A DNA stretch of 64,000 nt from Pseudomonadota bacterium (GTDB lineage Bacteria; Pseudomonadota; Gammaproteobacteria; Burkholderiales; Burkholderiaceae_C): positions 1 through 64,000 of the forward strand of contig JAJZUZ010000002.1 of assembly GCA_021845965.1 (NCBI GenBank), written 5' to 3'. Shown piece after piece: positions 10,301 through 19,153 of this stretch. Both the position numbers and the translations under genes were made by a program. The number at the start of each line of letters is the position of its first letter. The first letter of the stretch is position 1. The notes beneath the pieces were generated by a model. It was not told the origin of the DNA and made no database searches. It worked only from the letters and a program-made list of their open reading frames with translations.

Positions 10301-12377
10301 TAAACCAGAAGTGACGCGCCGCGTTCAGTTCGTCCACACCAAGCCTCTTTGCGAGATCACTCAGATCCTGGCGCAGAAGTGTTCTTGGGAGCCAGCCTTC
10401 AGACGTCTCCACGTAAATAAAAAAGGCACATTCATGCGGCCTCGCTCCCGCTACAACCTTGGTGACAAAGCCCGTGCTGCTCTCGCAAGCGCGTTCCAGG
10501 CTGTCAATCAGAGATCGAAGATGCTCGAGGTAGTGGCATCGTGTATGGGTTAAGACTTGTGTCGATGGAATGATGCGTTGTCGAGAGTAGCGATCTACCC
10601 GGCGATCGCTGATTGCGAAGTATGACTCGCTGGAGAAGAGTCGTTCAAAGGTAAGAGCAGGAATCCGATCGCCACGTCCTCCAATGCCCCAAATGATTTG
10701 TAGGGCCACTGCGCAGGTGTACAGGTTGTGAAACGCTAGGATTTGTGGGATCGAGGATTTGGGGGTGAGCTGATTTCTGGCTCTCATGACCATTTGATTC
10801 AGTTTGGTCATTGCCTCTCGAAATGCGACTAGAGTGAGAACCTTGGGGGTGCCAATCTGGCGATCGCGCACCGGTGCATCTGGTGGCGTGAGCCCAGCCC
10901 AGTGGCAAAACATCACCATGGCGCTATGAACCTGCGACTCGGAGATGCTGAAGTAGTAGTGGTCAGACGCAGGCGTCACCATCGTGTCACCGGTGATCCG
11001 GGAGACCAGAGCAGGATGGACCTCAAGTGCCAACAAGGCGGGACGCAGACTCATGGCAAACCTGGTGTCCTCCGGCCGGTGACTCGAGGGCCAGGCGTCG
11101 TTAAGCAGCGATTGGCACGCTTCGTAGTCCAAGCCGACTGCATGGATGAGCTCGCCCAGTGTCCGCGCTTGCGGGCACTCGTGCCAAATGTCTTGTAAAG
11201 CTCGGGTTACCTCCTTAGGCAAGCGCGTACGCCACCAGCGACCATGAAAGCGTTTGCGATCTGCGCGGTCCGCTCTGGGCGCAATGGCCAAAGCATCACG
11301 CCGAATCACCCCATGTTTGATGTCCAACTTCATTGAGCCGCGTCGGTGCAGAGGCAGGCGCAGGCACTTTTTCAGAGATATCCCAGCAAAAAAGGACACC
11401 ATTCGCGCTGCGGCATGCGCTCGGCGTTTTCGCGATATTTCTTCGGTGCTGAAATTCAGAAGGTCGCCTTTAAGAATCTGAAGCAGTGGGTGGAGCTCAT
11501 CGGGATGCAGCCGGCCCCAATGCACTGGAAGGCGGTAGCCGTCGACGACGTCCTGCTGGCAATCCCGTTGCTTTTGAAGCTCGAAGAGATCCAGGCGTTC
11601 GGTGACGTCGTCCGGGCGCTTCTCCTTCGGAGCGCTAGAAGGTTCCTCTGCTCTGAGCTCGGAATGGTCCGCGGCTGGCGTAGGTGAGAGCACCTTGAGA
11701 TCCAAATAGCTGGAGGCGGACGGGATGCTCGTTCGATGCAGCTCGAGCAGGTCTGATCGAAACTCGTGAACCGCGGCAACCGTGGTTACAGGCGTCCAGG
11801 TCTGCAGTTGCTCAACGCTTAGGAAATCCTGGGCACAGAATTCGAGCCAACCTTCTTTTTCGGATCGGAATAGCTGTCGCAACCGGTCAGAGAAGCGACT
11901 TGGTGTGCGGTGAAGACTAAAGACGACGGCCATGAATGCATGCCCAGCAATGGCCAAAGATCGTTTGCGTTGCTCAGTTGTTCTGCTTGGCGACGGCTGA
12001 GCGATGATTACTTGCAGGATCGGATGTGGATAAACGTCTTGTTTGTCACAGGCTGCTAGCGCCGACAGGTCGGTGTCGCTCGCGGCCATTTGCTCGAATG
12101 CGACGGCCCAGGCTGTAGATTCATTGCAATGGGGAGCTCGTTGCCTCAGACCAATCGCAACGCTTCGCAAAACGATCTGTTGCTCCCGTTTGGGCAGGAG
12201 TCCTATCCCTGTCTTTGCGTGCAGGTACGTGGCGAGACGTGTCTGCTCCTCCACAGGGACGTGGGGATATGTGTCGGAAATTGGCGGTTGTGGCTGTGCG
12301 CTCAAATCAATCCCTCGAGAAGGCGTGCGGCGTGGACGTAGTCGTGCCCAGCTGCGGGGTGAAAAATCACCCCCCAA
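7332..12377 (-). CDS. Giant site-specific tyrosine recombinase-like protein with two recombinase-like regions (up to 1681 aa)
   Basis: Distal region has GLR-like box LQRAAPMRVSEPRYSSPKDFD, HLKSQRSRGSVLL (Lys strand), QHDLRSAAATD (HxxR), and RHASALTTMRYYN (H...Y). Proximal region has GIGGRGDRIPAL, ELNAARHFWFNALLERDVAQVAIEAILGHHLNGAEAFGFSSGVS. Start codon uncertain. Confidence 0.8.
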   Translation of the reverse strand: MGGDFSPRSWARLRPRRTPSRGIDLSAQPQPPISDTYPHVPVEEQTRLATYLHAKTGIGLLPKREQQIVLRSVAIGLRQRAPHCNESTAWAVAFEQMAASDTDLSALAACDKQDVYPHPILQVIIAQPSPSRTTEQRKRSLAIAGHAFMAVVFSLHRTPSRFSDRLRQLFRSEKEGWLEFCAQDFLSVEQLQTWTPVTTVAAVHEFRSDLLELHRTSIPSASSYLDLKVLSPTPAADHSELRAEEPSSAPKEKRPDDVTERLDLFELQKQRDCQQDVVDGYRLPVHWGRLHPDELHPLLQILKGDLLNFSTEEISRKRRAHAAARMVSFFAGISLKKCLRLPLHRRGSMKLDIKHGVIRRDALAIAPRADRADRKRFHGRWWRTRLPKEVTRALQDIWHECPQARTLGELIHAVGLDYEACQSLLNDAWPSSHRPEDTRFAMSLRPALLALEVHPALVSRITGDTMVTPASDHYYFSISESQVHSAMVMFCHWAGLTPPDAPVRDRQIGTPKVLTLVAFREAMTKLNQMVMRARNQLTPKSSIPQILAFHNLYTCAVALQIIWGIGGRGDRIPALTFERLFSSESYFAISDRRVDRYSRQRIIPSTQVLTHTRCHYLEHLRSLIDSLERACESSTGFVTKVVAGARPHECAFFIYVETSEGWLPRTLLRQDLSDLAKRLGVDELNAARHFWFNALLERDVAQVAIEAILGHHLNGAEAFGFSSGVSVREASDYVRPIVAELQEALGFRPLIGRGRLASRFLCLPDLHAPRTLRALPSILLQRKLAAADLLIKDVGIYEQDPPSTSKTLLAHAHLNRLSRRYIECDVVRAHPIGALLFCLISRELVLTPSEQEALLNAALSDGVWSTGRLVVIEASHDGRPVAQRLPTDRTLASIPLARHAHEQSPITITDAQRSMHRLLLTLDRNWPGRDPADSTRLLAMLASHWAAVEIPAGSLFVALHKAPFIPAEDIARIYYQRSCSLSTSEASPGRARPWRNSTGDDPTHQILKRWANKDTPIGEEGARRKGCLAELKARRDDAELDQAEALRIDLLCADLQPDAPYRTLSPTVIPSYDGGYRVFFDFARREGAFEFDPEIFLEIYAAMGGNRDFTQSCSARWQMLHICAFLKSRGYRVPPGFLETQSRKEATWPRLPVYTTQAEIAAARGLIDKKFEGRGGTFSFAGLRLALQRAAPMRVSEPRYSSPKDFDPNSRLFHITTNGHIHLKSQRSRGSVLLSEPLAEEMKQLLERRRAISVGTHTLLFADVQLKATYAAFDLVSAAMRDDVIHVTGQTHFRQHDLRSAAATDCTFDVVQEINRLAEGTGITSTTNTETSISEKHRRFAWAGRQARHASALTTMRYYNSAGVLDLRHHLDLASVGTTVTGKYLSAVFGKLPQALYAAAHRSRKRSKDNVGTEATHFQTILDDFLRDVANQFPTPLLGPTIASLSANLPATSKGSNSSILTAAVLRCAMGEDVPAASDSAQLPQDLVEKAHANLTQHCNALGIRSHRVERTPLTVCRLRGEELPIDDVIQCYANWLCANKPTLVRAALSIAAVVDRSGSRLTIHCESQLLDLLPVLKVIQQAGFIVALRLGRDRLLHQLPHAEIALSNSGVLIHPDNSTESSLATVRFLFAFSASTAKDRTGVVSKRGRGDATAILKASPRHYGRAGHLAVAGLLYGLLL

Positions 12378-12888
12378 CGTGATTGGGACGAATCAAAGAG
12401 ATGAGCTCTGCGATCCAGATTCAGGAAATCACAAGCCAAGCTGGCCTATGGTGTGGGCCAACCTAAATCGGGATGCAGCCGTGAAGGCCGGTACCCGCCA
12501 GAGCCGATCGAGGTTCTGGATCCATGCGCCACGCTGGCAATGCCACGCGCGACTGGAAAGTTTTATGCGTCAGTCTTGTCGACGCGCTACATCCTCAAAG
12601 TGAGGAGGCTTGATCCTGCTAGGCAGCAGGAAGGCCGGTGCGAAGCACAGGGCATTAGTACATCAATGGACCCAATGGTCGCAATTCGGGAATGCAACCT
12701 GTCTGAATTTCCGATCCATCAGAATCAGCGACCTCACGTGTGAGTGGGTTAGACTGGGATCAATGTGAGGTAAATGACGCTGATACGATGACGCGTAAGT
12801 TGTTGAATTGATAGGGTACAATTCAGACACGCTGGGTTGGGGGCGTCTATTAAAGTCGACTAAAGACTTGCTAACCATATCAAGAACT

Positions 12889-12948
12889 TGGTCAACGAGA
12901 GGCCTCATAACCCAAAGGTCGGAGGTTCAAATCCTCCTCGCGCAACCA
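12889..12948 (+). pseudogene. 3' portion of a tRNA-fMet gene (candidate att site), 5' half missing
   Basis: tggtcaacgagaggCCTCATAACCcaaaggtcGGAGGTTCAAATCCTCCtcgcgcaACCA: CAT anticodon loop, perfect T-arm, encoded CCA, A72 typical of initiator tRNA; the upstream 5' half does not fold as a tRNA. Confidence 0.75.
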
Positions 12949-12972
12949 AACAACGCGGTACACCGCGACCTG

Positions 12973-13003
12973 AAACGCCCACTGTCCAGTGGGCGTTTTT
13001 TTT
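12973..13003 (+). terminator. Rho-independent terminator after tRNA fragment
   Basis: AAACGCCCACT-gtcc-AGTGGGCGTTT (11-bp stem) followed by a T tract. Confidence 0.9.
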
Positions 13004-13030
13004 GCGCATCCGGCCCGCACTGGGCGGGCC

Positions 13031-14278
13031 TCAGCCGATCAGGTAGTAGGCCGCCGTGGCGCCCCGCCGCGCCCGGGCCTTGTCCAGCTCCTCGCGCGCC
13101 AGCACGCGCAAGTGCACTTCGTCCGGCCCGTCCAGGAAGCGCATGGCGCGTCCCCAGGTCCAGAGCGCCGACAGCGGCGTATCGGGCGTGAGCCCCATGG
13201 CGCCGAAGATCTGGATCGCCCGGTCCAGCACGCGGTTTTGCAGCTGGGCGGCCACCAACTTGATGGCCGAGACGTCCACGCGGGCGGCTTCGCCGCCGCG
13301 GCGGTCCAGCAGCCAGGCGGCGCGCAGCACGAGCAGGCGCGCCTGGTCGATCTCCACGCGCGAGTGGGCGATCCAGTCCTGCACATTGGCGAAATCCCCC
13401 AGGTACTTGCCGAAGGCGCGCCGTTCCAGCGCACGCTCGCACATCATCTCCAGCGCCAGCTCGCACTGCCCGATGGTGCGCATGCAATGGTGTACGCGCC
13501 CGGGTCCCAGGCGCGCCTGCGCCAGGGCAAAGCCGGCACCTGGCGCCCCGAGCAGGGCGTCCACTGGCACGCGCACGTTGCGAAAGACCATCTCGCAGTG
13601 TCCCTCCGGCGCGAGGTGGTGCATGACCGGAATGTTGCGCACGACCTCGACGCCAGGCGCGTCCATGGGCACGATGGCCATGGAATGACGCCGGTGCGGG
13701 TCGGCGTTCGCGTCCGTATCCGATGCGCCCATCACGATGGCGAAAGCGCAGTTCGGGTGGGCGGCGCCGGTGATGAACCATTTGCGCCCGTTGATCACGT
13801 AATGGTCGCCATCGCGCAGGATGGTGGTCTGGATGTTGGTGGCATCCGAGGAGGCGACGTCGGGTTCGCTCATGGCAAAGCAGGAGCGGATCCGCCCCTC
13901 CAGCAAGGGGGCCAGCCAACGTTCCCGCTGCCCGGGTGTGGCGAACAGATGCAGCAGCTCCATGTTCCCGGTGTCCGGCGCGCTGCAGTTGAACACCTCG
14001 GGCGCCCAGGCGACGCGGCCCATGATTTCGGCCAGCGGCGCGTACTCCAGGTTGCTCAGGCGCGTGCCGGGCTCATCGTCGCGCAAGCCGGGCAGGAACA
14101 GATTCCACAGACCCAGGGCGCGTGCCTGCGCCTTGAGCGGCTCCAGCACCGCCAGCGGGTAGACGCCGCGGTCGGCCAGCCCTTGCCAGTCGCGGATGCG
14201 TGGCAGCACGCGCTCGTCCATGAAGCGCTGCAGCGTGCGCTGCATCTCGTGGTTCTCGTAGCCGAACTCGAAGTCCAT
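13031..14278 (-). CDS. Acyl-CoA dehydrogenase family protein
   Basis: MDFEFGYENHEMQRTLQRFMDERVLPR; CFAMSEPDVASSDATNIQT; YLGDFANVQDWIAHSRVEI; IQIFGAMGLTPDTPLSALWTWGRAMRFLDGPDEVHLRVLAREEL. Confidence 0.93.
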   Translation of the reverse strand: MDFEFGYENHEMQRTLQRFMDERVLPRIRDWQGLADRGVYPLAVLEPLKAQARALGLWNLFLPGLRDDEPGTRLSNLEYAPLAEIMGRVAWAPEVFNCSAPDTGNMELLHLFATPGQRERWLAPLLEGRIRSCFAMSEPDVASSDATNIQTTILRDGDHYVINGRKWFITGAAHPNCAFAIVMGASDTDANADPHRRHSMAIVPMDAPGVEVVRNIPVMHHLAPEGHCEMVFRNVRVPVDALLGAPGAGFALAQARLGPGRVHHCMRTIGQCELALEMMCERALERRAFGKYLGDFANVQDWIAHSRVEIDQARLLVLRAAWLLDRRGGEAARVDVSAIKLVAAQLQNRVLDRAIQIFGAMGLTPDTPLSALWTWGRAMRFLDGPDEVHLRVLAREELDKARARRGATAAYYLIG

Positions 14279-14421
14279 CGGAGCGTCCTCGCTGTGCTGG
14301 CGCCGCGTGTGCGGCCGCTCGGGGCCAGATTACGCGAGAACGTGCGCGTGGGCCAGAGGTCGCCGGTCCGCCAGGCGACAGCAACGACCTTCTCCCGGCA
14401 TGACGCGGGTCAACGTAGCGC

Positions 14422-15600
14422 TCAGAGTCGTTCGACGATGGTCACATTGGCCATGCCCCCGCCCTCGCACATGGTCTGCAGGCCGTAGCGCGCCTTGCGT
14501 TGCTGCAGTGCATGTACCAGTGTGGTCATCAGCTTGGTGCCCGAGCCGCCGAGCGGATGCCCCAGGGCGATGGCGCCGCCGTGCACATTGAGCCGGTCGG
14601 GGTCGGCGTCGAGCGCCTGCAGCCACGCCAGCGGCACCGAGGCGAAGGCTTCGTTCACTTCGTAGAGATCGATGTCGTCGATCTTCATGCCGGCCTTCTT
14701 CAGGGCGCGCTCCGTCGCCGGTAGCGGGGCCTCCAGCATGATGACGGGGTCATGGCCCAGGACGCTCATGTGATGGATGCGCGCCAGCGGCGCTACCCCC
14801 AGTGCCTTGAGACCGCGCTCATTGACCACCATGACGCCGGACGCGCCGTCGCACACCTGGCTGGCGTTGGCAGCGGTGATGACACCATCTTCACTCAGCA
14901 GCTTGACGCCCTGAATCGATGCCAGGCTGGCATCGAAGCGGATGCCTTCGTCCACCGTGTGCAGCGCATCGACAGCAGTGCCGTCCGCGGCGCGGACCTG
15001 GATGGGGACGATCTCCTGTTCGAAGCGGCCGGCCTGGGTGGCTGCGATCGCGCGCTGATGCGATAGCAGCGCGTAGCTGTCCAGCTGCTCGCGGCTGAAG
15101 CCGTACTTCCGGGCGATCATCTCGGCGCCGGTAAACTGGCTGAATTCCCCGGCGGGATAACGCGCCCGGATCTGCGGGCTCATGTAGCTGCCCATGCCCG
15201 CCTTGGCCGGCAGCACGTGCGGGCTCATCATGGGCACACGCGTCATGCTCTCCACGCCGGCGGCGATCACGCAGTCCATGGTGCCCGACATCACCGCCTG
15301 TGCGGCGAAGTGCAGGGCCTGTTGTGAGGAACCGCACTGGCGGTCCACGCTGGTGGCGGGCACCGATTCCGGCAGCCGCGAGGCCAGCACCGCATTGCGC
15401 GCGATGTTGGTGGACTGTTCGCCGATCTGGCTGACGCAACCCATGATCACGTCCTCCACCAGGGCCGGGTCCGCACCGGTGCGCTCCAGCAGCGTATTGA
15501 GTACCTGCGCGGCCAGATCGGCCGGGTGCCAGCCGGACAGGCGTCCGTTGCGACGGCCACCGGCCGTGCGCGCGGCGGCAACAATATAGGCTTCAGCCAT
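14422..15600 (-). CDS. Acetyl-CoA C-acyltransferase (thiolase)
   Basis: MAEAYIVAAARTAGGRRNGRLSGWHPADLAAQVLN; SVDRQCGSSQQALHFAAQAV; VNEAFASVPLAWLQAL; NVHGGAIALGHPLGGSGTKLM; C-terminal CEGGGMANVTIVERL. Confidence 0.95.
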   Translation of the reverse strand: MAEAYIVAAARTAGGRRNGRLSGWHPADLAAQVLNTLLERTGADPALVEDVIMGCVSQIGEQSTNIARNAVLASRLPESVPATSVDRQCGSSQQALHFAAQAVMSGTMDCVIAAGVESMTRVPMMSPHVLPAKAGMGSYMSPQIRARYPAGEFSQFTGAEMIARKYGFSREQLDSYALLSHQRAIAATQAGRFEQEIVPIQVRAADGTAVDALHTVDEGIRFDASLASIQGVKLLSEDGVITAANASQVCDGASGVMVVNERGLKALGVAPLARIHHMSVLGHDPVIMLEAPLPATERALKKAGMKIDDIDLYEVNEAFASVPLAWLQALDADPDRLNVHGGAIALGHPLGGSGTKLMTTLVHALQQRKARYGLQTMCEGGGMANVTIVERL

Positions 15601-15764
15601 GACAAGCTCCTGCAAAGATGGTGCGAGGATAGCCGCATCGACCCGGGCCGCAAGCTCCCGGCCTCGTCCCGTCGTCCGCCCTTTCTCCCACCGGTCGCGG
15701 CGAAGTTCGATAAGTCGTTGAAAACAAAGGGGTTTCCTCAGGTTGCGCCCTGGATTCAGCTAAA

Positions 15765-15917
15765 ATGAAAGTTTCGCGTCAGCCAGGTCCGTGCCGCGCA
15801 ACGCGAATCCAGCAAGCCCTCGTGCGAGGGTTTTGTTTTTTGTCCTGCGTAGCGCAGGAACTTGCCGCGGACGCGGGCACCGACCTGCAGAGGCAGATAT
15901 TCAAGGAATCGACATGA
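15765..15917 (+). CDS. Possible 50-aa leader ORF upstream of the ABC substrate-binding protein
   Basis: ATG at 15765 to TGA at 15915-15917, stop overlapping the downstream ATG (ATGA). Translation MKVSRQPGPCRATRIQQALVRGFCFLSCVAQELAADAGTDLQRQIFKEST. Confidence 0.25.
   Translation: MKVSRQPGPCRATRIQQALVRGFCFLSCVAQELAADAGTDLQRQIFKEST
15815..15841 (+). terminator. Terminator-like hairpin in the 5' leader of the substrate-binding protein gene
   Basis: CCCTC-gtgc-GAGGG followed by TTTTGTTTTTT. Confidence 0.5.
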
Positions 15918-17044
15918 CGACACGCCGCCAATTCGCGCTGGCTGCTGCCTCGATGCTGGCGGCACCGGCCGTGCTCAGGGCCCAGGGTAGCAACAAGATC
16001 ATTCTGGGCCAGTCCGCCGCCTTCACCGGTCCGGCCGCGGAACTGGGCATCCAGTTCCACCAGGGGGCCAAGCTCTGGTTCGACCAGGTCAACGCACAGG
16101 GCGGCGTGGGTGGCAAGACCATCGAGATCAAGATGCTGGACGACGGCTACGAGCCGGACCGCTGCGCGGCCAACACGCAAAAGCTGATCGCGGACGACGT
16201 GCATGCCCTGTTCGGTTACATCGGCACGCCGACCAGCCTGGCCGCGCTGCCGCTGCTGACCAAGGCCCAGATTCCTTTCATCGCGCCCTTCACCGGCGCC
16301 ATGGGGTTGCGCGAACCCTTCAACCGCCAGGTCTTCCACCTGCGCGCCTCCTACAACGACGAGACCGCGCTGATCGTCCGGCAGCTCACCAACCTGGGGC
16401 TGAAGAAGATCGCCGTCTTCTACCAGAATGACGCCTACGGCAAGGCCGGGCTGGACGGCGTGACGCTGGCCCTGGGCCAGCAGGGGCTCAAACCGATCGC
16501 GACCGCGACGGTCGAGCGCAACTCGGTGGACGTGGCTGCCGCCGTCAAGACCATCAACGCCGCCGCGCCCGACGCCGTGGTGCAGATCAGTGCCTACAAG
16601 TCTTGCGCCGCCTACATCCGCGCTGCGCGCCGGGCCGGCTACGGGGGCACCTTCTACAACGTGTCCTTCGTCGGCACGCAGGCGCTGGCCGACGAGCTGG
16701 GCAAGGACGGCGCCGGCGTGGTCGTGTCGCAGGTCATGCCCTCGCCCTACTCGCCCGCGCGCCCGATCGCGCGTGAATTCGCCGACGCAGTGAAGAAGGC
16801 CGGCGGCAGCGCCCAGGCCAACTTCTCCAGCATGGAAGGCTATCTGGCCGCCAAGGTGCTGACCGAGGGCCTGCGGCGCGCCGGCAGCCGCATCGGCAGC
16901 CGCGAGGGCCTGATCCAGGGGCTGGAAGCCATTGGCAGCCAGAGTTTTGGCGGTTTCCAGGTCGAGTTCTCCGGCAATGACCACGTGGCCTCCCACTTTG
17001 TCGAGCTGTCCATGCTCACGGGTGACGGCCGCGTGCGGACCTGA
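15914..17044 (+). CDS. ABC transporter substrate-binding protein (branched-chain amino acid / LivJ-like)
   Basis: MTTRRQFALAAASMLAAPAVLRAQGSNKIILGQSAAFTGPAAELG; periplasmic binding protein type 1 fold motifs. Confidence 0.9.
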   Translation: MTTRRQFALAAASMLAAPAVLRAQGSNKIILGQSAAFTGPAAELGIQFHQGAKLWFDQVNAQGGVGGKTIEIKMLDDGYEPDRCAANTQKLIADDVHALFGYIGTPTSLAALPLLTKAQIPFIAPFTGAMGLREPFNRQVFHLRASYNDETALIVRQLTNLGLKKIAVFYQNDAYGKAGLDGVTLALGQQGLKPIATATVERNSVDVAAAVKTINAAAPDAVVQISAYKSCAAYIRAARRAGYGGTFYNVSFVGTQALADELGKDGAGVVVSQVMPSPYSPARPIAREFADAVKKAGGSAQANFSSMEGYLAAKVLTEGLRRAGSRIGSREGLIQGLEAIGSQSFGGFQVEFSGNDHVASHFVELSMLTGDGRVRT

Positions 17045-17112
17045 GTCTTGGCCCCGGGGCCGGGGTAAGCCCGCGATGGCAAGGGGGTCAGCTTGGGGCT
17101 AGACTCGGAACC

Positions 17113-18306
17113 ATGAAGGTCATCGATTCCATCGTCGCGCAGGCGGCCGGCATGGCCGCCCTGCGGCGCGACATCCACGCGCATCCCGAGCTGTGTTTCG
17201 AGGAACGCCGCACGGCCGATCTGGTGGCGGCCAGGCTCACCGAGTGGGGCATCCCGGTGCATCGCGGCCTGGGCGGCACGGGCGTGGTGGGCATCATCCG
17301 GCAGGGCAGTTCGACGCGTGCCATCGGTTTGCGGGCCGACATGGACGCCTTGCCGCTGCAGGAGAAGAACACCTTTGCCCATGCCAGCCGCCACGATGGC
17401 AAGATGCACGCCTGCGGCCACGACGGCCACACCGCCATGCTGCTGGCAGCCGCCCAGCATCTGGCGCGACAGCGCAACTTCGACGGCACGGTCTACCTCA
17501 TCTTCCAGCCGGCGGAAGAAGGCGGTGCCGGCGCCAACGAGATGATCAAGGAGGGCCTGTTCGAGCGGTTCCCCATGGAGGCGGTGTTCGGCATGCACAA
17601 CTGGCCCGGCATGCGCGCCGGCACCTTTGCCCTGAGCCCGGGGCCGGTGATGGCTTCCAGCAACGAGTTCAAGATCACGATCCGCGGCAAGGGCGGGCAT
17701 GCGGCCATGCCGCACAACGCCACCGATCCGGTGCTGGTGGCGTGCCAGATGGTGCAGGCCTTCCAGACCATCATCAGCCGCAACCTCAAGCCCATCGATG
17801 CCGGCGTCATCTCCGTCACCATGATCCACGCCGGTCATGCCAGCAACGTCATCGCCGACAGCTGCGAGCTGCAGGGCACGGTGCGCACGTTCACGCTGGA
17901 GGTGCTGGACCAGATCGAGGCGCGCATGCGCGAGGTGGCGCAACATACCTGCGCGGCCTTCGGCGCCAGCTGCGAGTTCGAGTTCGAGCGCAACTACCCG
18001 CCCACCATCAATGCCGAGCGCGAGGTGGAATTTGCACGTCGCATCATGGCGGAAATCGTGGGCGAGGCCAACGTGCTCAGGCAGGAGCCCACCATGGGGG
18101 CGGAAGACTTCGCCTTCATGCTGCAGGCCAAGCCCGGTGCCTATGCCTTCATCGGCAACGGCGACGGTGTGCACCGGGAGATGGGCCACGGTGGCGGCCC
18201 GTGCACGCTGCACAACCCGAGCTACGATTTCAACGACGAACTGATCCCCTTGGGCGCGACCTACTGGGTGAGGCTGGCCGAAGCCTGGCTGGCACCCGGC
18301 CGTTAG
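17113..18306 (+). CDS. M20 family amidohydrolase / hippurate hydrolase-like
   Basis: LRRDIHAHPELCFEERRTADLVAARL; MHACGHDGHTAMLL; QPAEEGGAGANEMIKEGLF; PTMGAEDFAFMLQAKPGAYAFIGNG. Confidence 0.95.
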   Translation: MKVIDSIVAQAAGMAALRRDIHAHPELCFEERRTADLVAARLTEWGIPVHRGLGGTGVVGIIRQGSSTRAIGLRADMDALPLQEKNTFAHASRHDGKMHACGHDGHTAMLLAAAQHLARQRNFDGTVYLIFQPAEEGGAGANEMIKEGLFERFPMEAVFGMHNWPGMRAGTFALSPGPVMASSNEFKITIRGKGGHAAMPHNATDPVLVACQMVQAFQTIISRNLKPIDAGVISVTMIHAGHASNVIADSCELQGTVRTFTLEVLDQIEARMREVAQHTCAAFGASCEFEFERNYPPTINAEREVEFARRIMAEIVGEANVLRQEPTMGAEDFAFMLQAKPGAYAFIGNGDGVHREMGHGGGPCTLHNPSYDFNDELIPLGATYWVRLAEAWLAPGR

Positions 18307-18318
18307 GCCGGTGCGGCC

Positions 18319-19095
18319 TCAGGACTTGTCGCAGAAGCCGCGATGCGCGGCGATCTGCAGCAGGCCGTCAAAGATCAGGCTGTCGACCAGTTCGAAGGGC
18401 GTGGCCAGGCTGGGCGCCATCTTCCAGCCCGCGCCGCCGGCCATCACGCACCAGGGCTCCGCACCGCAATGGGTCCGCACATGCTGCACCATGCGCTCCA
18501 TGGCGCCGGCAATCGCATAGGTGCCGCCGCTGGTCAGCGCGTCGCTGGTGTTGGTGGGGAAGGGGCGCACCTCGCCGGTGGGGACATGCAATCCGGCCGT
18601 GCCCGACTCCAGCGCGCGCAGCATGATGCCGTGGCCGGGCAGGATGTAGCCGCCCAGGAACCTGCCGCCGGCATCAATGGCCTCCACCGTGACCGCCGTG
18701 CCCACCATGGCCACGACGATGGGGCGCGGCTGGCCCATGTCCAGCATGCGGTGCCAGGCGCCGATCATCGCCACCCAGCGGTCCGGACCCAGGCGGGCGG
18801 GATGGTCATAGCCGTTGCTCAGGCCCGCTTCCTGCGCACTGGAGATCACCCATTGGGCCGAGATGTCCCAGTGTTCCATCTGCGCCTCGACGCGGTGCTT
18901 GACGGCGTCGCTGGCCACCACGCAACCCAGCATGCAGCTGGGCGCCGGCAGCTGGGCCCAGGCGGTGTCGCCGAGGCGGTCGATGTTGTCCAGGAATTCG
19001 GCGCCCTGGGCCTGCACCCGGGCGCCCGGCCGCGGTGCATCAAACAGGGCCCACTTGAGGCGGGTGTTGCCAACGTCGATGGCGAGAAAAGACAT
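18319..19095 (-). CDS. coaX: Type III pantothenate kinase
   Basis: [68 protein letters not shown]. Confidence 0.92.
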   Translation of the reverse strand: MSFLAIDVGNTRLKWALFDAPRPGARVQAQGAEFLDNIDRLGDTAWAQLPAPSCMLGCVVASDAVKHRVEAQMEHWDISAQWVISSAQEAGLSNGYDHPARLGPDRWVAMIGAWHRMLDMGQPRPIVVAMVGTAVTVEAIDAGGRFLGGYILPGHGIMLRALESGTAGLHVPTGEVRPFPTNTSDALTSGGTYAIAGAMERMVQHVRTHCGAEPWCVMAGGAGWKMAPSLATPFELVDSLIFDGLLQIAAHRGFCDKS

Positions 19096-19153
19096 GTGCT
19101 GGATTCAGTTCGCGGCGTTTGGCATCATAAACAAGACGGGCCGTTGGGCTGTC

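Noticed and set aside
12043-12603. 186-aa plus-strand ORF spanning the recombinase start and adjacent region
   Set aside because: Mostly antisense to the recombinase N-terminus and without motifs; treated as spurious, although it is one reason the exact recombinase start remains uncertain.
12872-12948. Complete tRNA-fMet gene
   Set aside because: The 5' half (taaccatatcaagaact...) does not pair with the acceptor stem or form a D-arm, so only a 3' fragment is supported.
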